Shown piece by piece: positions 42,317-52,572 of a DNA stretch of 64,000 nt. The stretch is from an uncultured Opitutia bacterium. Its GTDB lineage: Bacteria; Verrucomicrobiota; Verrucomicrobiia; Opitutales; Coraliomargaritaceae. Within the stretch, counting starts at the first letter, position 1, and each line of letters starts with the position of its first letter. The position numbers were made by a program, and so were the translations under genes. Below the pieces are notes generated by a model, which was not told the origin of the DNA, made no database searches, and was given only the letters and a program-made list of their open reading frames with translations. The DNA lies in assembly GCA_937136395.1 (NCBI GenBank), contig CAKZOI010000047.1, positions 1 through 64,000 on the forward strand, read 5' to 3'.

Positions 42317-43339
42317 CTAATCCACTCGAAGCGCGGGCTGGATACTGAAGTCACCTTGAGCGGTTCCACTTGAATCTGCAAATGCGGCAAAGGCGATCAT
42401 TGCGGCGTTGTCGCCTGTATGCTTTGGCTGCGCAATTAGGCATGGCATACGGTAGTGTTTCGCCAAACGTTCCATCGCCGCACGAAGGGCTTTATTGTTG
42501 GAGACCCCACCCGATAAGCCGAGGCTTTTGTAGCGGTCGACTTCTAGGATGTGCTTTGTTTTGCCAAAAAGTTGGTCAATCACGGCACTTTGGTAAGAGG
42601 CGCAAATGTCAGGAAGTGCGGCTTCCAATTCGGCGTCGTCCATCTTTTCGATACGGTAGCGCAAACTTGTCTTTAACCCGGAAAAACTAAATCGACGCTC
42701 ATTTCGTGGCGCGATCGCTTTGGGGAAATCAAAAGCCTTCGGATCACCGCTTGCGGCGATTTTCTCCACGTGGGGACCACCGGGATACGGTAGCCCTAAT
42801 AGTTTGGCGCCTTTATCGAGTGCCTCACCTGCAGCATCATCGACTGTCTCCGCCAGCACGTTCAGTTGTGCCGCCTTGGTGATTTCAAACAATATCGTGT
42901 TGCCACCCGATACAATTAAACCGAGGTGTGGCAACAAACCATCAAACGCTTCGTCGAAATCCGACGGATTGTTTTCATGCAAAGCAATGAATGGCGAATA
43001 CGCATGCCCGCGTAAATGATTCACACCGCACAGCGGCAACTCCCAAGCCAGTGATAGACTTTTCGCAAACGCAATTCCTAGCGCGAGGCAACCCGCGAGA
43101 CCTGGCCCATTGGTTACGGCAATCGCCGTGATCGCTTCCTTATGCTCCAACACCTTAGATGCTTCCAACAAAGGAAAGAAATTTTTCAAGTGCTCACGGG
43201 TCGCCAAGTCTGGAACCACACCACCATACTCTTTATGCAAATCTATCTGGCTGTGCACCCACTCACCAACGATCCCTGTTTGAGGGTCGAATAAAGCTAG
43301 AGCAGATTCATCACATGAACTTTCGATCGCGAGTAACAT
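42317..43339 (-). CDS. tsaD: tRNA threonylcarbamoyladenosine synthase subunit TsaD
   Basis: The 340-residue ASKHA-fold protein has the metal-binding HxxxH in GVNHLRGHAYSPF and the GVSNNKALRAAM motif. It adds threonylcarbamoyl to A37 of ANN-decoding tRNAs. Length fits the family (about 340). It converges on the ATPase gene and lies 55 bases downstream of the protease gene on the same strand. Confidence 0.95.
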   Translation of the reverse strand: MLLAIESSCDESALALFDPQTGIVGEWVHSQIDLHKEYGGVVPDLATREHLKNFFPLLEASKVLEHKEAITAIAVTNGPGLAGCLALGIAFAKSLSLAWELPLCGVNHLRGHAYSPFIALHENNPSDFDEAFDGLLPHLGLIVSGGNTILFEITKAAQLNVLAETVDDAAGEALDKGAKLLGLPYPGGPHVEKIAASGDPKAFDFPKAIAPRNERRFSFSGLKTSLRYRIEKMDDAELEAALPDICASYQSAVIDQLFGKTKHILEVDRYKSLGLSGGVSNNKALRAAMERLAKHYRMPCLIAQPKHTGDNAAMIAFAAFADSSGTAQGDFSIQPALRVD

Positions 43340-43393
43340 ACAGACTAGATGAACTCTGTGCGCGGAACGCTCAACTTAGAAAATGGAATCTTT

Positions 43394-44638
43394 TCAACCA
43401 GCATCACTATCTAATAATTGAATCGCGACCCCAAGGGCTTCATCTTCAATAGGCGCAAAGCCAAAGACTTCTTGAAAGGTTTCGGGCGACAAACTTCGTA
43501 AATGGTGACGCTGCAACAGCAACAACATCGTCTTTTCGATCGTATGCTCAACCGTGACGTCTGGGTAGACCCCAAAACCATTAATCGCCTCTCCTTTGGG
43601 GAGTAAATAGCGCGCACTAGTAATCTTTAGTCCGTCACCACCGGGAAAACCAATCACCGATTGCACCGAACCTTTGCCATACGATTTTTGCCCGACCAAT
43701 ATGGCTCGATCATGATCGCGCAAGGCACCCGCAAGGATTTCTGAAGCACTCGCGCTACGACCGTCAATTAGGACAATAAGGGCACCATCATAGGCATGTT
43801 TAGACCCACGGGATTGAAAGATATCTTCGACGCCACGGCGTGATTGGACCGTTAAGATCGTTTGCCCTTTCTCCAGAAACACTTCAGCCATACGAGCCGC
43901 GGCATCTAATCGGCCGCCAGGGTTGCCGCGTAAATCAATAATGAGATGCTGCATCCCTTGCTGCTCTAATTCCTCAATAGCTCGCACCATTTCGTCATCG
44001 GATTCATCGGTAAATTGACGGATCAATAAATAACCGACCGTATCGGTCTTCATTTCGATTTCGACGACCGCATCTAAAACAAGCTCGATGCGCTCCATCT
44101 CAAAATTAAAAATTTGATGATCCATCGGGCGCTCGACCTCAATGGACACCATTGTGCCAGGTTCACCGCGTATACGCTTCACCACCTCCGCCAGAGTTTC
44201 GCCACGTGTATCGACGCCATCCACACCTACAATGTAGTCACCTGGCAAAACACCTACCCGCCCTGCAGAGCCTTGCTCAAATACTTGAGCAATGGTCACA
44301 CGACCTGAGAATTCACTCACCTCAATGCCAACACCAACATACTCTTGGTTGGCTGCCATATTAAAGGCATCGTAATCCTCAGCGACCATGTAGTCGGAAT
44401 AGCTATCGAGCGAACGCACACTTTCCCGCAAAGCGATGTCTGTAAAATGCTCGAATTCGACATCATCAGCATGCACATAGCGTGCCTCAACGATACGTAG
44501 CACCTTTCCGTAGCGCAGCACACTTTGCCAATAATCAAAGGAGAATAGAGCATGCATTTCGGGTCGCGCCCAAAACTGAGCAGCCAGAATTGAAAACAGT
44601 GCTACCGGTAGTAGCCACTTTACATAGCGTCTATTCAT
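43394..44638 (-). CDS. C-terminal processing peptidase, S41 family
   Basis: The 414-residue protein starts MNRRYVKWLLPVALFSILAA, an N-terminal membrane anchor or signal. A PDZ domain follows (about 130-210, with VGVLPGDYIVGVDGVDT) and then the S41 protease, with the catalytic Ser in DGRSASASEIL and the Lys in YGKGSVQ. It would cut periplasmic substrate C-termini, for example tmRNA-tagged or PBP-related proteins. The ATG at 44638 was chosen for the membrane segment. Confidence 0.92.
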   Translation of the reverse strand: MNRRYVKWLLPVALFSILAAQFWARPEMHALFSFDYWQSVLRYGKVLRIVEARYVHADDVEFEHFTDIALRESVRSLDSYSDYMVAEDYDAFNMAANQEYVGVGIEVSEFSGRVTIAQVFEQGSAGRVGVLPGDYIVGVDGVDTRGETLAEVVKRIRGEPGTMVSIEVERPMDHQIFNFEMERIELVLDAVVEIEMKTDTVGYLLIRQFTDESDDEMVRAIEELEQQGMQHLIIDLRGNPGGRLDAAARMAEVFLEKGQTILTVQSRRGVEDIFQSRGSKHAYDGALIVLIDGRSASASEILAGALRDHDRAILVGQKSYGKGSVQSVIGFPGGDGLKITSARYLLPKGEAINGFGVYPDVTVEHTIEKTMLLLLQRHHLRSLSPETFQEVFGFAPIEDEALGVAIQLLDSDAG

Positions 44639-44803
44639 TAGGTGGCACTGTGCCACGTGATCGGGATTTGTAAATAATTGTGTGGTGGATCCTAAAGATT
44701 CACTCACATATCTGCCCCTAATCATAATCTTAATCCTGGTCCTCTCCACGGAATCAGGTAGCGCGCGTATGCCTAGAATGACACTACTTTCAGAGATTTT
44801 TTT

Positions 44804-44952
44804 GGTAGGGTCGCCTCGCCGAGGCGACCGTTTACCCTGTTTAGGAGCAGCCAAAAGGTTGTGGATGGCCGTTTTATAGAGTTAGATCATCCACACTCTT
44901 TAGGCATACGGTGTCTGTTACCAAACGGTCGCCTCGGCGAGGCGACCCTACC
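44804..44952. repeat. GGTAGGG-ended element with 30-bp inverted ends
   Basis: The left end GGTAGGG, the hairpin TCGCCTCGCCGAGGCG and ACCGTTT is repeated exactly in inverse at the right end, giving 30-bp terminal inverted repeats around a 90-base unrelated core. The 149-bp element lies between the protease and MidA genes and fills much of the 436-base gap. It resembles a MITE. Confidence 0.85.
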
Positions 44953-45074
44953 TCTTAATTAGAGCGTGTTATCCTTAACGAGCCGCCACCACCTAAAGAT
45001 TCACCCGCATATCTGCGCAGGATTAAGACTGAATATCCTCGACTCCACCTGAGAAGCCTCATTCTTGAAGTTCA

Positions 45075-46070
45075 ATGAGCCACCCCGAGCAAACAGTCCT
45101 CGAAACCCTACGCGCTGCCTGCGCGAAGGGCCCGATTAGCTATGCAGACTATATTCAGCATGCGCTCTACTCGGAAGCTTGTGGTTATTATACGAAGCAA
45201 CGGGAACGAGTTGGACGTCACCCGAATCGTGACTTCTATACGGCAGAAAGTCTCGGATCTGTTTTTGCTCAGTTAGTCACAACAGCCGCTGAAGATCTGC
45301 TTCCTGATGGAGTCGCCGCTCAAAGCACATTTATCGAAATCGCGGCAGAGCCGGGCGCTGAGCTACTAAGTCATCTAAGTAGCCATCCATTTGCAAATAG
45401 CCGCGTGATTCGACAAGGCGATGCGATCGATGCCGAAGGCCCCGTAGTGATTTTTGCCAACGAATGGCTCGATGCGCTGCCCTTTCATCGCTTAATCTTT
45501 AAAGATGGCGCATGGCGAGAGCGCGGTGTCGATTTCAATGAAAAGGGTGAATTGATCGACGTTTTACTCTCCGGTCTGAGTGATCCTGTCGCTCAAATCG
45601 TAGCACGGTTACCGGAATCGATTGAAGACGGCTACGAATTGGACCTGCCTTTGGCCGCAGAAGCAGCCTTACATGAGCTATGCCAGCAAGACTGGACGGG
45701 GCTCATTGTGCTCTTTGATTATGGTAAAACCTGGACTTCGCTCTGTATCGATTGCCCAAGTGGCACGGCCCGCACTTACCATCAGCATACTCAAGACAAC
45801 GACCTTTTAGCGCTTCCAGGGGAAAAAGATATCACCTGCGATGTCTGCTGGGATCGACTCTCTGAGGCGCTTCAACAGACAAAATTCACCTCAATTACAC
45901 TCGAAAGTCAGGAATCGTTTATCGTTCAGCGCGCCCAACGTGCAGCAGAAGCTATTGTCAGTCAGAATGCTGGAAATTTCAGCCAAGATCGCCAAACGCT
46001 GATGGAGCTCATTCATCCCGCACATATGGGGCAGCGCTTCCAAGTATTATGGGGATTACGAAAAGCTTAA
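45075..46070 (+). CDS. MidA-family SAM-dependent methyltransferase
   Basis: The 331-residue protein resembles the MidA/NDUFAF7 family. The start ISYADYIQHALYSEACGYYT is like the family N-terminus, and FIEIAAEPGAEL, VIFANEWLDALPFHR (a D-A-x-P-like site) and later FDYG motifs match. NDUFAF7 methylates an arginine of complex I; the bacterial substrate is unknown. It lies upstream of rpmB by 78 bases and probably has its own promoter. Confidence 0.82.
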   Translation: MSHPEQTVLETLRAACAKGPISYADYIQHALYSEACGYYTKQRERVGRHPNRDFYTAESLGSVFAQLVTTAAEDLLPDGVAAQSTFIEIAAEPGAELLSHLSSHPFANSRVIRQGDAIDAEGPVVIFANEWLDALPFHRLIFKDGAWRERGVDFNEKGELIDVLLSGLSDPVAQIVARLPESIEDGYELDLPLAAEAALHELCQQDWTGLIVLFDYGKTWTSLCIDCPSGTARTYHQHTQDNDLLALPGEKDITCDVCWDRLSEALQQTKFTSITLESQESFIVQRAQRAAEAIVSQNAGNFSQDRQTLMELIHPAHMGQRFQVLWGLRKA

Positions 46071-46144
46071 AATTTTCCGAGAAAACGCTTGCTAGTGTGC
46101 AATTGAGCCCTACTTTCCCGTCCTTTAATTTTAAACGAAGGAAC

Positions 46145-46379
<235 letters not shown>

Positions 46380-46399
46380 TCAGCTCGCACAATTTTTTA

Positions 46400-46429
46400 A
46401 AAAGCCTCGGATTCGTCCGAGGCTTTTTT
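46400..46429 (+). terminator. Terminator of rpmB
   Basis: AAAAGCCTCGG and CCGAGGCTTTT form an 11-bp stem with a 6-base loop followed by T residues, about 20 bases after the stop. Confidence 0.9.
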
Positions 46430-46493
46430 GTGTTTAGATTTTCAGAAAACTTTATTCTAGAGCATTCTGCAATTAGGTTGACGTATCCTAGGT

Positions 46494-46563
46494 GGTAGGG
46501 AGCGTTATCCTTATCGCTCCGCGGGCATACTGTGACGGTTTGATAAAGATATCGAACCCTACC
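46494..46563. repeat. Short GGTAGGG-ended repeat
   Basis: Exact GGTAGGG and CCCTACC ends bracket 70 bases. The left hairpin region is AGCGTTATCCTTATCGCT, followed by CCGCG; the right hairpin region differs. It is the shortest member of the family and lies between rpmB and hrpA. Confidence 0.65.
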
Positions 46564-46597
46564 TTATTTCTCTGAATAAACGCAGAATGCACTAAAA

Positions 46598-46688
46598 GGT
46601 AGCGGCGCGGGTCCCTCCGCGCCACCCGTCAGAGTCAGCACCCATAATCACAAGCCAACCATGGCGCGCAGGGACGCACGCCGCTACC
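46598..46688. repeat. GGTAGCG-ended repeat before hrpA
   Basis: GGTAGCG with the hairpin GGCGCGGGTCCCTCCGCGCC at the left is mirrored by GCGCGCAGGGACGCACGCC and CGCTACC at the right. It ends 33 bases before the hrpA ATG, so the hrpA 5' untranslated region contains it. Confidence 0.8.
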
Positions 46689-46720
46689 AAACTGCCACTC
46701 CCCACTCCTCAAACCCACCC

Positions 46721-49700
46721 ATGCCTCAGACCCTCAAACCAACCTATTCCGAAGACCTCCCGATCCATGCACGGCGGGAGGAAATCATTCGTGCCATACT
46801 GGAGAATCAGGTAGTTGTCATCGCAGGTGAAACGGGCTCGGGTAAAACCACCCAACTTCCCAAATTTCTAATCGACGCAGGTCTCGGTCAAAACGGACTG
46901 CTCGGCTGCACACAGCCTCGGCGCGTAGCGGCGCTCTCTGTTGCACAACGGATCGCCGAAGAGCTCGGCGTCACTTACGGCAACGAAGTCGGCGCGAAAA
47001 TTCGCTTCACCGATCAGACCAAGAGGAACACCGTCATCAAAGTTATGACCGACGGCATCTTGCTCAACGAGATCCAAGACGACCCCTTACTCAAGAAATA
47101 CGAAGCCATCGTTATCGACGAAGCACATGAGCGCAGCCTCAACATCGACTTTATTCTCGGCTTCCTGCGCCTGCTCTCCGAAAAGCGCAAAGACCTCAAG
47201 ATCATCATCACTTCGGCAACGATTGATACCGAGACCTTTTCCAAAGCCTTTGGCGGTGCACCGATTATCGGAGTGTCGGGGCGTATGTATCCAGTAGACT
47301 TAATCTACCGTCCTCTTGAAGCGATGCTCGAAGACGCCGGCGACCTCACTTATATAGAGGCAGCTGCGGAAATCATCACCGAGATCATTCAAGACAACCA
47401 CGAAGGCGATGTCCTCGTATTCCTCCCCGGCGAGCGCGACATCCACGAGCTAAACCGCAAACTCGCAGACACCCGCGCGCGTAGCTGCGATATCCTGCCA
47501 CTCTACGGTCGTCTGGCCAACGCCGACCAGCAGCGCATCTTTCACCCAAGTGGAAGACGTCGACGTATCATCCTATCGACCAATATCGCCGAAACATCGC
47601 TCACCGTCCCCGGCATACGCTACGTCGTGGATGCAGGGCTCGCGCGTATCAGTCGTTACAGTGCCACTTCACGCACCCAACGCCTCCCCATCGAACCCGT
47701 CGCACAATCCAGCGCCGATCAACGAAAAGGTCGCTGTGGACGTGTTAGTAATGGCGTCTGTTACCGTCTCTACTCCGAGCAAGATTTCTTAGGGCGCCCA
47801 CGCTTCACCACACCCGAGATTCATCGCTCGAATTTAGCCGCGGTCATTCTGCGCATGCTCGCCTTCAAACTCGGCGACATCCGCACCTTTCCTTTCATCG
47901 ATCCACCGTCCGATACGGCGATCAAAGGCGGCTATCGACTCCTCGACGAACTCGGCGCGGTCTATGGCGATCAGCACGCACAAAACGAAGACGCCTACCG
48001 CCTTACCAAACTCGGCCGCAAGCTCGCGCACCTCCCCGTCGACCCGACTGTCGCACGCATGCTGCTCCAGGCAAAAGATGAAGGTGTGCTCGAAGACGTG
48101 CTCGTCATCGCATCCGGGCTATCCATTCAAGATCCCCGCGAGCGCCCCGCCGAGCTCGCCAAGGAAGCCGACGAAATGCAAAAGTGCTTCGTCCATAAAG
48201 AATCCGACTTCCTCACCCTACTCAATATATGGGATGCCTATCACGACGAGATGGACCGCCTCTCACAAGGGCAGCTGCGTAAATTCTGCAAAAAGCATTT
48301 CGTCTCCTACCAACGTATGCGCGAATGGCGCGACATCCATCACCAACTGGAACGGATACTTAAACAACAGTTTAAGGAACGAGGGGAACGTCGAACGTCC
48401 AACGTCGAACGTCCAAAGGTGAATAAAGAGAAAAATAATTCAAAATTGGACGTTCGACGTTCGATGTTGGACGTTCCCCAAAATACATCGTTGGACGTCT
48501 CCCCTATAAAGTTCACTGACGCTCATTATACGGCGATACATCGCAGCATATTGAGCGGGCTCCTCAGCAACATCGCGATTAAAGAAGAAGCGCACACCTA
48601 CCGCGGCCCTCGCAACCGCAAAGCGTTGCTCTTCCCGGGCTCCGGGCTATTCGATCACGAGACCGCGAAGAAACAACGTAAGGCCTCTTACGCGAAAAAG
48701 GCCAAACCGAAAGCGGCCAAGACTAGCGCACCTGCATGGCTGGTTTGTGGTGAATGGATGGAAACCAGCCGACTCTTTGCCCGCACCGCGGCAAAAATAG
48801 AAGTCGAGTGGATCGAAGAACTCGCAGCCGATCTCATTAATGTCCGCCACTCCGAGCCGTTCTGGAGCACGAAGTCGGCCGCCGTGCTGTGCAAACAACG
48901 CAAAATTCTCTTCGGGCTAGAAATCAACCGCGCCAATGTCAGCTACACGCCCATCGATCCCGAGGAAGCAACCGACATCTTTGTCCGCAATGGACTCGTG
49001 GAAGAAGGTATCAAAGAACGCCCAAAGTTTCTCACGCACAACGCCGAGGTTCGCGAAAAAGCCGAATCCGAAATTGCTCGCCTCCGTCTCGGCTCCGGGC
49101 TGGTAGTAGAAGATACACTGTTCGATTTCTATCGTGCACGCATGCAACGCGTTGGTTCCTTTGCCGAGCTGCGCCGCTTCGCTAAAGCAAAACACGGTGG
49201 TCACCTCGAATTCCTCAAAGCCAGCCTCCAAGATCTCATTCCAACTGCAGAAGCAGAGTCGAGCATCGAAGACTATCCACGCGAACTACAAATTGGCGGC
49301 ACGACACTCGACCTGCTCTATCGCAACGAGCCCGGCAACGACGCCGATGGTGTCACCCTACGCGTGCCGATCTCACAAGTCGGTGCCATTCAACAAGGCA
49401 CCCTCGACTGGGCAGTGCCTGGACATATTGAGGAAAAGATCGAAAGTATCCTACGTGGCTTACCTAAACCCATCCGCATCAAGCTACACCCGCTCAAGGA
49501 ACGTGCTGCAGGACTTAAAAAGCAACTACAGCCCTCCGCTGTTTCACTGCGCGATCAACTCGCCGAAGTGCTGCGCAAAGATTTCGGCATACAAACCTAT
49601 AAAGACGATTGGGCAAAAACCGAGATCCCCAAATACCTCAAGCCACGTATCCAAGTAGAAACTACAAAAGGCGACATTCTCGCCGATGGACGCGAACTCG

Positions 49701-50689
49701 ACACCCTACGCAAACAACTTAATCAAACCACCAAAGAAGTCGCCAAAGGCGACGGACTCGATGCCGTGCCTGCGTGGCAGGCCGCGACCGAGCGCTACGA
49801 AAAAGAGAAGCTCAGCGAGTGGTCTTTCGGCGACCATCCTGAATCCATCGATCTCACTGGTGATGCCGGACTCCCACTCAAAGCCTACCCCGCGCTTGTC
49901 GCCGATAAGTCAGGCGTGCACCTGCGCCTACTCTCCGACCTCAACACCGCACAAACCGCCACCGAACAAGGCTGGCCCGCACTCGGCGAACAGATCCTAG
50001 GCCGCGACCTCGCCTGGGTGCGCCGCGACCTCAAGGAACTCAAACAGCTCGGCGCCCTACTCCTGCCTCTTGGAAACTTGGATACCATCAAAGAAGACGC
50101 TTGGTTACATCTGAAACGCCACCTATTCCGCAGTGACAACAAGCTTCCCCTCAAACAAACCCACTTTGAAAAAGTCTGCCAACGCGCCGATGACGAACGC
50201 AAGGGAATCGTCCACCAACTCAGCCAACGCCTCAAGGAACTCCTCGAAGCCCGACAAGACGTCGCCCTCATTGTCGAACAAAAGAAGACCAACAAAGCCA
50301 TCAGCTACCCCGGCATGCGCGCCCACATGGAAAGCCTCGCCGGAGAGAATCTCCTAAACGACTTCGACTTCGATGAACTCCCCCACCTCAACCGCTTCTT
50401 AAAAGCCATGCGCATCCGCGCCGAACGCGCCAAAGAAAGCATCCAACGCGATATTGAAAAATCAAAACGCATCGTCCCTTTCGAAGCAAAGCTTCAGCAA
50501 TTAGAACAACGCGCAAAGAAACATTCAACATCCAGCATCGCTCAGCAAAAATCCCGAATCAAACCCTACACCATCCTCTTAGAAGAATTCAAAGTCTCCG
50601 TCTTCGCCCAAGAACTCGGCACCGCACAAAAGGTTTCTGAGAAGCGACTGGAGAAGCTGGCTGACGAGATTGAGCGGGAGTTAAGGTAG
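46721..50689 (+). CDS. hrpA: ATP-dependent RNA helicase HrpA (DEAH box)
   Basis: The 1322-residue protein starts [20 protein letters not shown]. Walker [23 protein letters not shown], the SAT motif and the QRKGRCGR motif VI are present, followed by the HA2, OB-fold and long C-terminal HrpA domain. It unwinds RNA, possibly to free stalled ribosomes. The ATG at 46721 was chosen because an earlier in-frame ATG at 46661 lies inside a dispersed repeat. Residues about 555-586 are encoded by an in-frame palindromic repeat (48383-48479) not expected in this family. Confidence 0.95.
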   Translation: MPQTLKPTYSEDLPIHARREEIIRAILENQVVVIAGETGSGKTTQLPKFLIDAGLGQNGLLGCTQPRRVAALSVAQRIAEELGVTYGNEVGAKIRFTDQTKRNTVIKVMTDGILLNEIQDDPLLKKYEAIVIDEAHERSLNIDFILGFLRLLSEKRKDLKIIITSATIDTETFSKAFGGAPIIGVSGRMYPVDLIYRPLEAMLEDAGDLTYIEAAAEIITEIIQDNHEGDVLVFLPGERDIHELNRKLADTRARSCDILPLYGRLANADQQRIFHPSGRRRRIILSTNIAETSLTVPGIRYVVDAGLARISRYSATSRTQRLPIEPVAQSSADQRKGRCGRVSNGVCYRLYSEQDFLGRPRFTTPEIHRSNLAAVILRMLAFKLGDIRTFPFIDPPSDTAIKGGYRLLDELGAVYGDQHAQNEDAYRLTKLGRKLAHLPVDPTVARMLLQAKDEGVLEDVLVIASGLSIQDPRERPAELAKEADEMQKCFVHKESDFLTLLNIWDAYHDEMDRLSQGQLRKFCKKHFVSYQRMREWRDIHHQLERILKQQFKERGERRTSNVERPKVNKEKNNSKLDVRRSMLDVPQNTSLDVSPIKFTDAHYTAIHRSILSGLLSNIAIKEEAHTYRGPRNRKALLFPGSGLFDHETAKKQRKASYAKKAKPKAAKTSAPAWLVCGEWMETSRLFARTAAKIEVEWIEELAADLINVRHSEPFWSTKSAAVLCKQRKILFGLEINRANVSYTPIDPEEATDIFVRNGLVEEGIKERPKFLTHNAEVREKAESEIARLRLGSGLVVEDTLFDFYRARMQRVGSFAELRRFAKAKHGGHLEFLKASLQDLIPTAEAESSIEDYPRELQIGGTTLDLLYRNEPGNDADGVTLRVPISQVGAIQQGTLDWAVPGHIEEKIESILRGLPKPIRIKLHPLKERAAGLKKQLQPSAVSLRDQLAEVLRKDFGIQTYKDDWAKTEIPKYLKPRIQVETTKGDILADGRELDTLRKQLNQTTKEVAKGDGLDAVPAWQAATERYEKEKLSEWSFGDHPESIDLTGDAGLPLKAYPALVADKSGVHLRLLSDLNTAQTATEQGWPALGEQILGRDLAWVRRDLKELKQLGALLLPLGNLDTIKEDAWLHLKRHLFRSDNKLPLKQTHFEKVCQRADDERKGIVHQLSQRLKELLEARQDVALIVEQKKTNKAISYPGMRAHMESLAGENLLNDFDFDELPHLNRFLKAMRIRAERAKESIQRDIEKSKRIVPFEAKLQQLEQRAKKHSTSSIAQQKSRIKPYTILLEEFKVSVFAQELGTAQKVSEKRLEKLADEIERELR
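48383..48479. repeat. Palindromic repeat inserted in frame in hrpA
   Basis: The arm GGGGAACGTCGAACGTCCAA (left) is matched in inverse by TTGGACGTTCGATGTTGGAC in the right arm at 48446-48479; over 34 bases the arms differ at three positions. Read as protein it gives [11 protein letters not shown] on one side and [11 protein letters not shown] on the other. The insertion keeps frame, so the helicase is probably still made. Confidence 0.75.
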
Positions 50690-51142
50690 TGCAGTTTTAA
50701 CCGTTATCCCGTATCTGCTATTTCACATTATATAGATTATAGGTTACCACATCGTCATTAAATGCGATTATTCCTCAAAGTCCGTGCCTTCGTGATTCAA
50801 TACATCCGCCAAAGACCGCACATACGAGTAGATTAACCGCCCGCTTGCGCTAGAGAACACAGAGGGCTTAAACCAATAAGGAGAACCTTCTAACAAAGTA
50901 TCCAATCTCAACGTCCTCGGCGATCTCTAAGGTTAAAACACGTTTGACGAACCAACCCACGCGCTCCCGTCGAGAAGCACGTGCGACAAGTATTCAGCAT
51001 TCGTATCCATAGGTGGTTCCAATCACTTCTGAGCGATATCTCAATCCATCCGACTTGCGACATGAAGGGAGCCATGCACTCTAGCCACAGACTTGACTTC
51101 ATTCCCTCCGCCACTGATTGTCTGCGACTTCATTTTTTCAAT
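50690..51142. other. Gene-free stretch before nadA
   Basis: This 453-base gap holds no convincing gene, no dispersed repeat of the kinds seen elsewhere and no clear riboswitch. Short open frames on both strands (for example 50908-51114 minus) lack ribosome binding sites and family motifs. It may hold the nadA promoter and a decayed gene, but I see no proof. Confidence 0.4.
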
Positions 51143-52126
51143 ATGGCTACTGCAACACTCAACTACGAACCTATGGTATTTAACCCTCGCAATGAGGAGG
51201 CACCGCTTTCTGCGATTCAGGAGGAAGTGCTGAAGCTCAAGAAGGAGCGCAATGCCGTAATTCTGGCACATAACTACCAAGTCGACGAAATCCAGCGCGT
51301 TGCGGACTATGTGGGCGACTCCCTCGGCCTTGCCTACCACGCAGCGGAAGCCGACCAAGACTGCATCGTATTCTGCGGAGTGCACTTCATGGCGGAAACT
51401 GCCAAAATCGTGAATCCTTCCAAAACGGTGCTCCTTCCTGACATGGAAGCAGGTTGCTCGCTGGCAGACTCTTGCCCAGCTGAGAAGTTGGCCGCTTACA
51501 AGGAAGCGAATCCAAATGTTTATGTGGTGGCTTACATCAACTGCTCCGCTGCAGTGAAAGCACTCTGCGATGTGATCTGCACCAGCGGCAACGCCAAGAA
51601 GATAATCGAAAACGTGCCGGCGGACCGTGATATCCTGTTCGTGCCCGACCAAAACCTCGGCCAATGGGTCTCCAAGCAGACTGGCCGTGAAATGCAGCTA
51701 TGGCCAGGCTCGTGCTATGCGCATGTGCTGTTCACGCAACAAGCGATCGAGAAGATTAAGCTCAAGTTCCCGGATGCGCTCGTCGTCGCCCACCCGGAAT
51801 GCGTGGAAACGGTGCGCGACAACGCCGACGAAGTGTGCAGCACCGAAAAGATGATTGATTTCTGCCGCGATAGCGACGCCGAGCAATTCATCGTGGTGAC
51901 TGAGCCAGGCATGATTCACCGCCTACAACGCGAAGTGCCAAGCAAGACTTTCATCGCTGGTCCGACGGATACGTGCGCCTGCAACGAGTGCCGCTTCATG
52001 AAGATGAACACCATCGAAAAGCTCCGCGACTGTCTCCGCGACATGACACCTGTGATTGAGATGGAAGAATCCGTGCGCAAGCAGGCATTCGTGCCGCTCA
52101 AACGCATGTTAGACTGGAGCCGGTAG
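51143..52126 (+). CDS. nadA: Quinolinate synthase NadA
   Basis: The 327-residue enzyme makes quinolinate from iminoaspartate and dihydroxyacetone phosphate for NAD synthesis. ILAHNYQVDEIQ, GVHFMAETAKI, LPDMEAGCSLADSC, and CNECRFMKMNT are conserved, and cysteines for the 4Fe-4S cluster are in place. The ATG at 51143 was chosen because upstream in-frame codons have no family similarity. nadB and nadC are not in the window. Confidence 0.95.
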   Translation: MATATLNYEPMVFNPRNEEAPLSAIQEEVLKLKKERNAVILAHNYQVDEIQRVADYVGDSLGLAYHAAEADQDCIVFCGVHFMAETAKIVNPSKTVLLPDMEAGCSLADSCPAEKLAAYKEANPNVYVVAYINCSAAVKALCDVICTSGNAKKIIENVPADRDILFVPDQNLGQWVSKQTGREMQLWPGSCYAHVLFTQQAIEKIKLKFPDALVVAHPECVETVRDNADEVCSTEKMIDFCRDSDAEQFIVVTEPGMIHRLQREVPSKTFIAGPTDTCACNECRFMKMNTIEKLRDCLRDMTPVIEMEESVRKQAFVPLKRMLDWSR

Positions 52127-52263
52127 CATTTTATAAGCCTTAATCGCAATCTGACTCTTAATCTTAATCTTCTCGTGTGGTTAGATTACGGCACGGGCAT
52201 GTTAGGTCGTAGCTTTAGAGAAGGCTAGTTCCTCCGTGCCATGGATACCTTGTTAATACGGTC

Positions 52264-52347
52264 CTGGAGGGTTGCGCTCTGTCGCAACCGCGTTGTGTCC
52301 GATATGCCTCGAAGTATCTGCGGCGGTGACGGAGCACCGCCCTCCAG
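52264..52347. repeat. 84-bp hairpin-ended repeat, copy 1
   Basis: The unit starts CTGGAGGG plus the hairpin TTGCGCTCTGTCGCAA and CCGCG, and ends with CGGCGGTGACGGAGCACCGC and CCTCCAG. Its ends are inverted CTGGAGGG/CCCTCCAG, but the two hairpins are different in sequence. Confidence 0.85.
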
Positions 52348-52380
52348 TTATCCGTCTTCTTCGTAATTTGTTAACCGGTC

Positions 52381-52464
52381 CTGGAGGGTTGCGCTCTGTC
52401 GCAACCGCGTTGTGTCCGATACGCCTCAAAGTATCTGCGGCGGTGACGGAGCACCGCCCTCCAG
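52381..52464. repeat. 84-bp hairpin-ended repeat, copy 2
   Basis: Nearly identical to the copy at 52264 and in the same orientation, giving a 117-base tandem period. The two copies are joined by TTATCCGTCTTCTTCGTAA and TTTGTTAACCGGTC, and the TTATCC...CTTCGTAA part recurs after copy 2. Confidence 0.85.
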
Positions 52465-52480
52465 TTATCCGCCCTCTTCG

Positions 52481-52557
52481 TAATCTTACTCATAATCTCC
52501 ACATAATATTGCATCTCGCACCGAGATTGAGATTAAGAGTATGAATAAGATTAAGAC
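52481..52557. repeat. GATTAAGA inverted repeat before the MFS gene
   Basis: TAATCTTACTCATAATCTCC and, after about 30 bases, GAGATTGAGATTAAGAGTA and TGAATAAGATTAAGA are inverted arms. A similar arrangement is at 27128-27179. It ends 16 bases before the MFS start codon. Confidence 0.5.
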
Positions 52558-52572
52558 CTAACCTAAGACCCA

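Noticed and set aside
46661-46720. A longer hrpA start at 46661
   Set aside because: The added residues are encoded within the GGTAGCG repeat and do not look like HrpA; the ATG at 46721 fits the family.
50908-51114. A small minus-strand gene before nadA
   Set aside because: No ribosome binding site, no motif, and it starts within the nadA leader.
52264-52464. Tandem repeats that could look like a CRISPR array
   Set aside because: There are only two long units of 84 bases with similar spacers, each unit has two inverted hairpins, and no cas genes are near.
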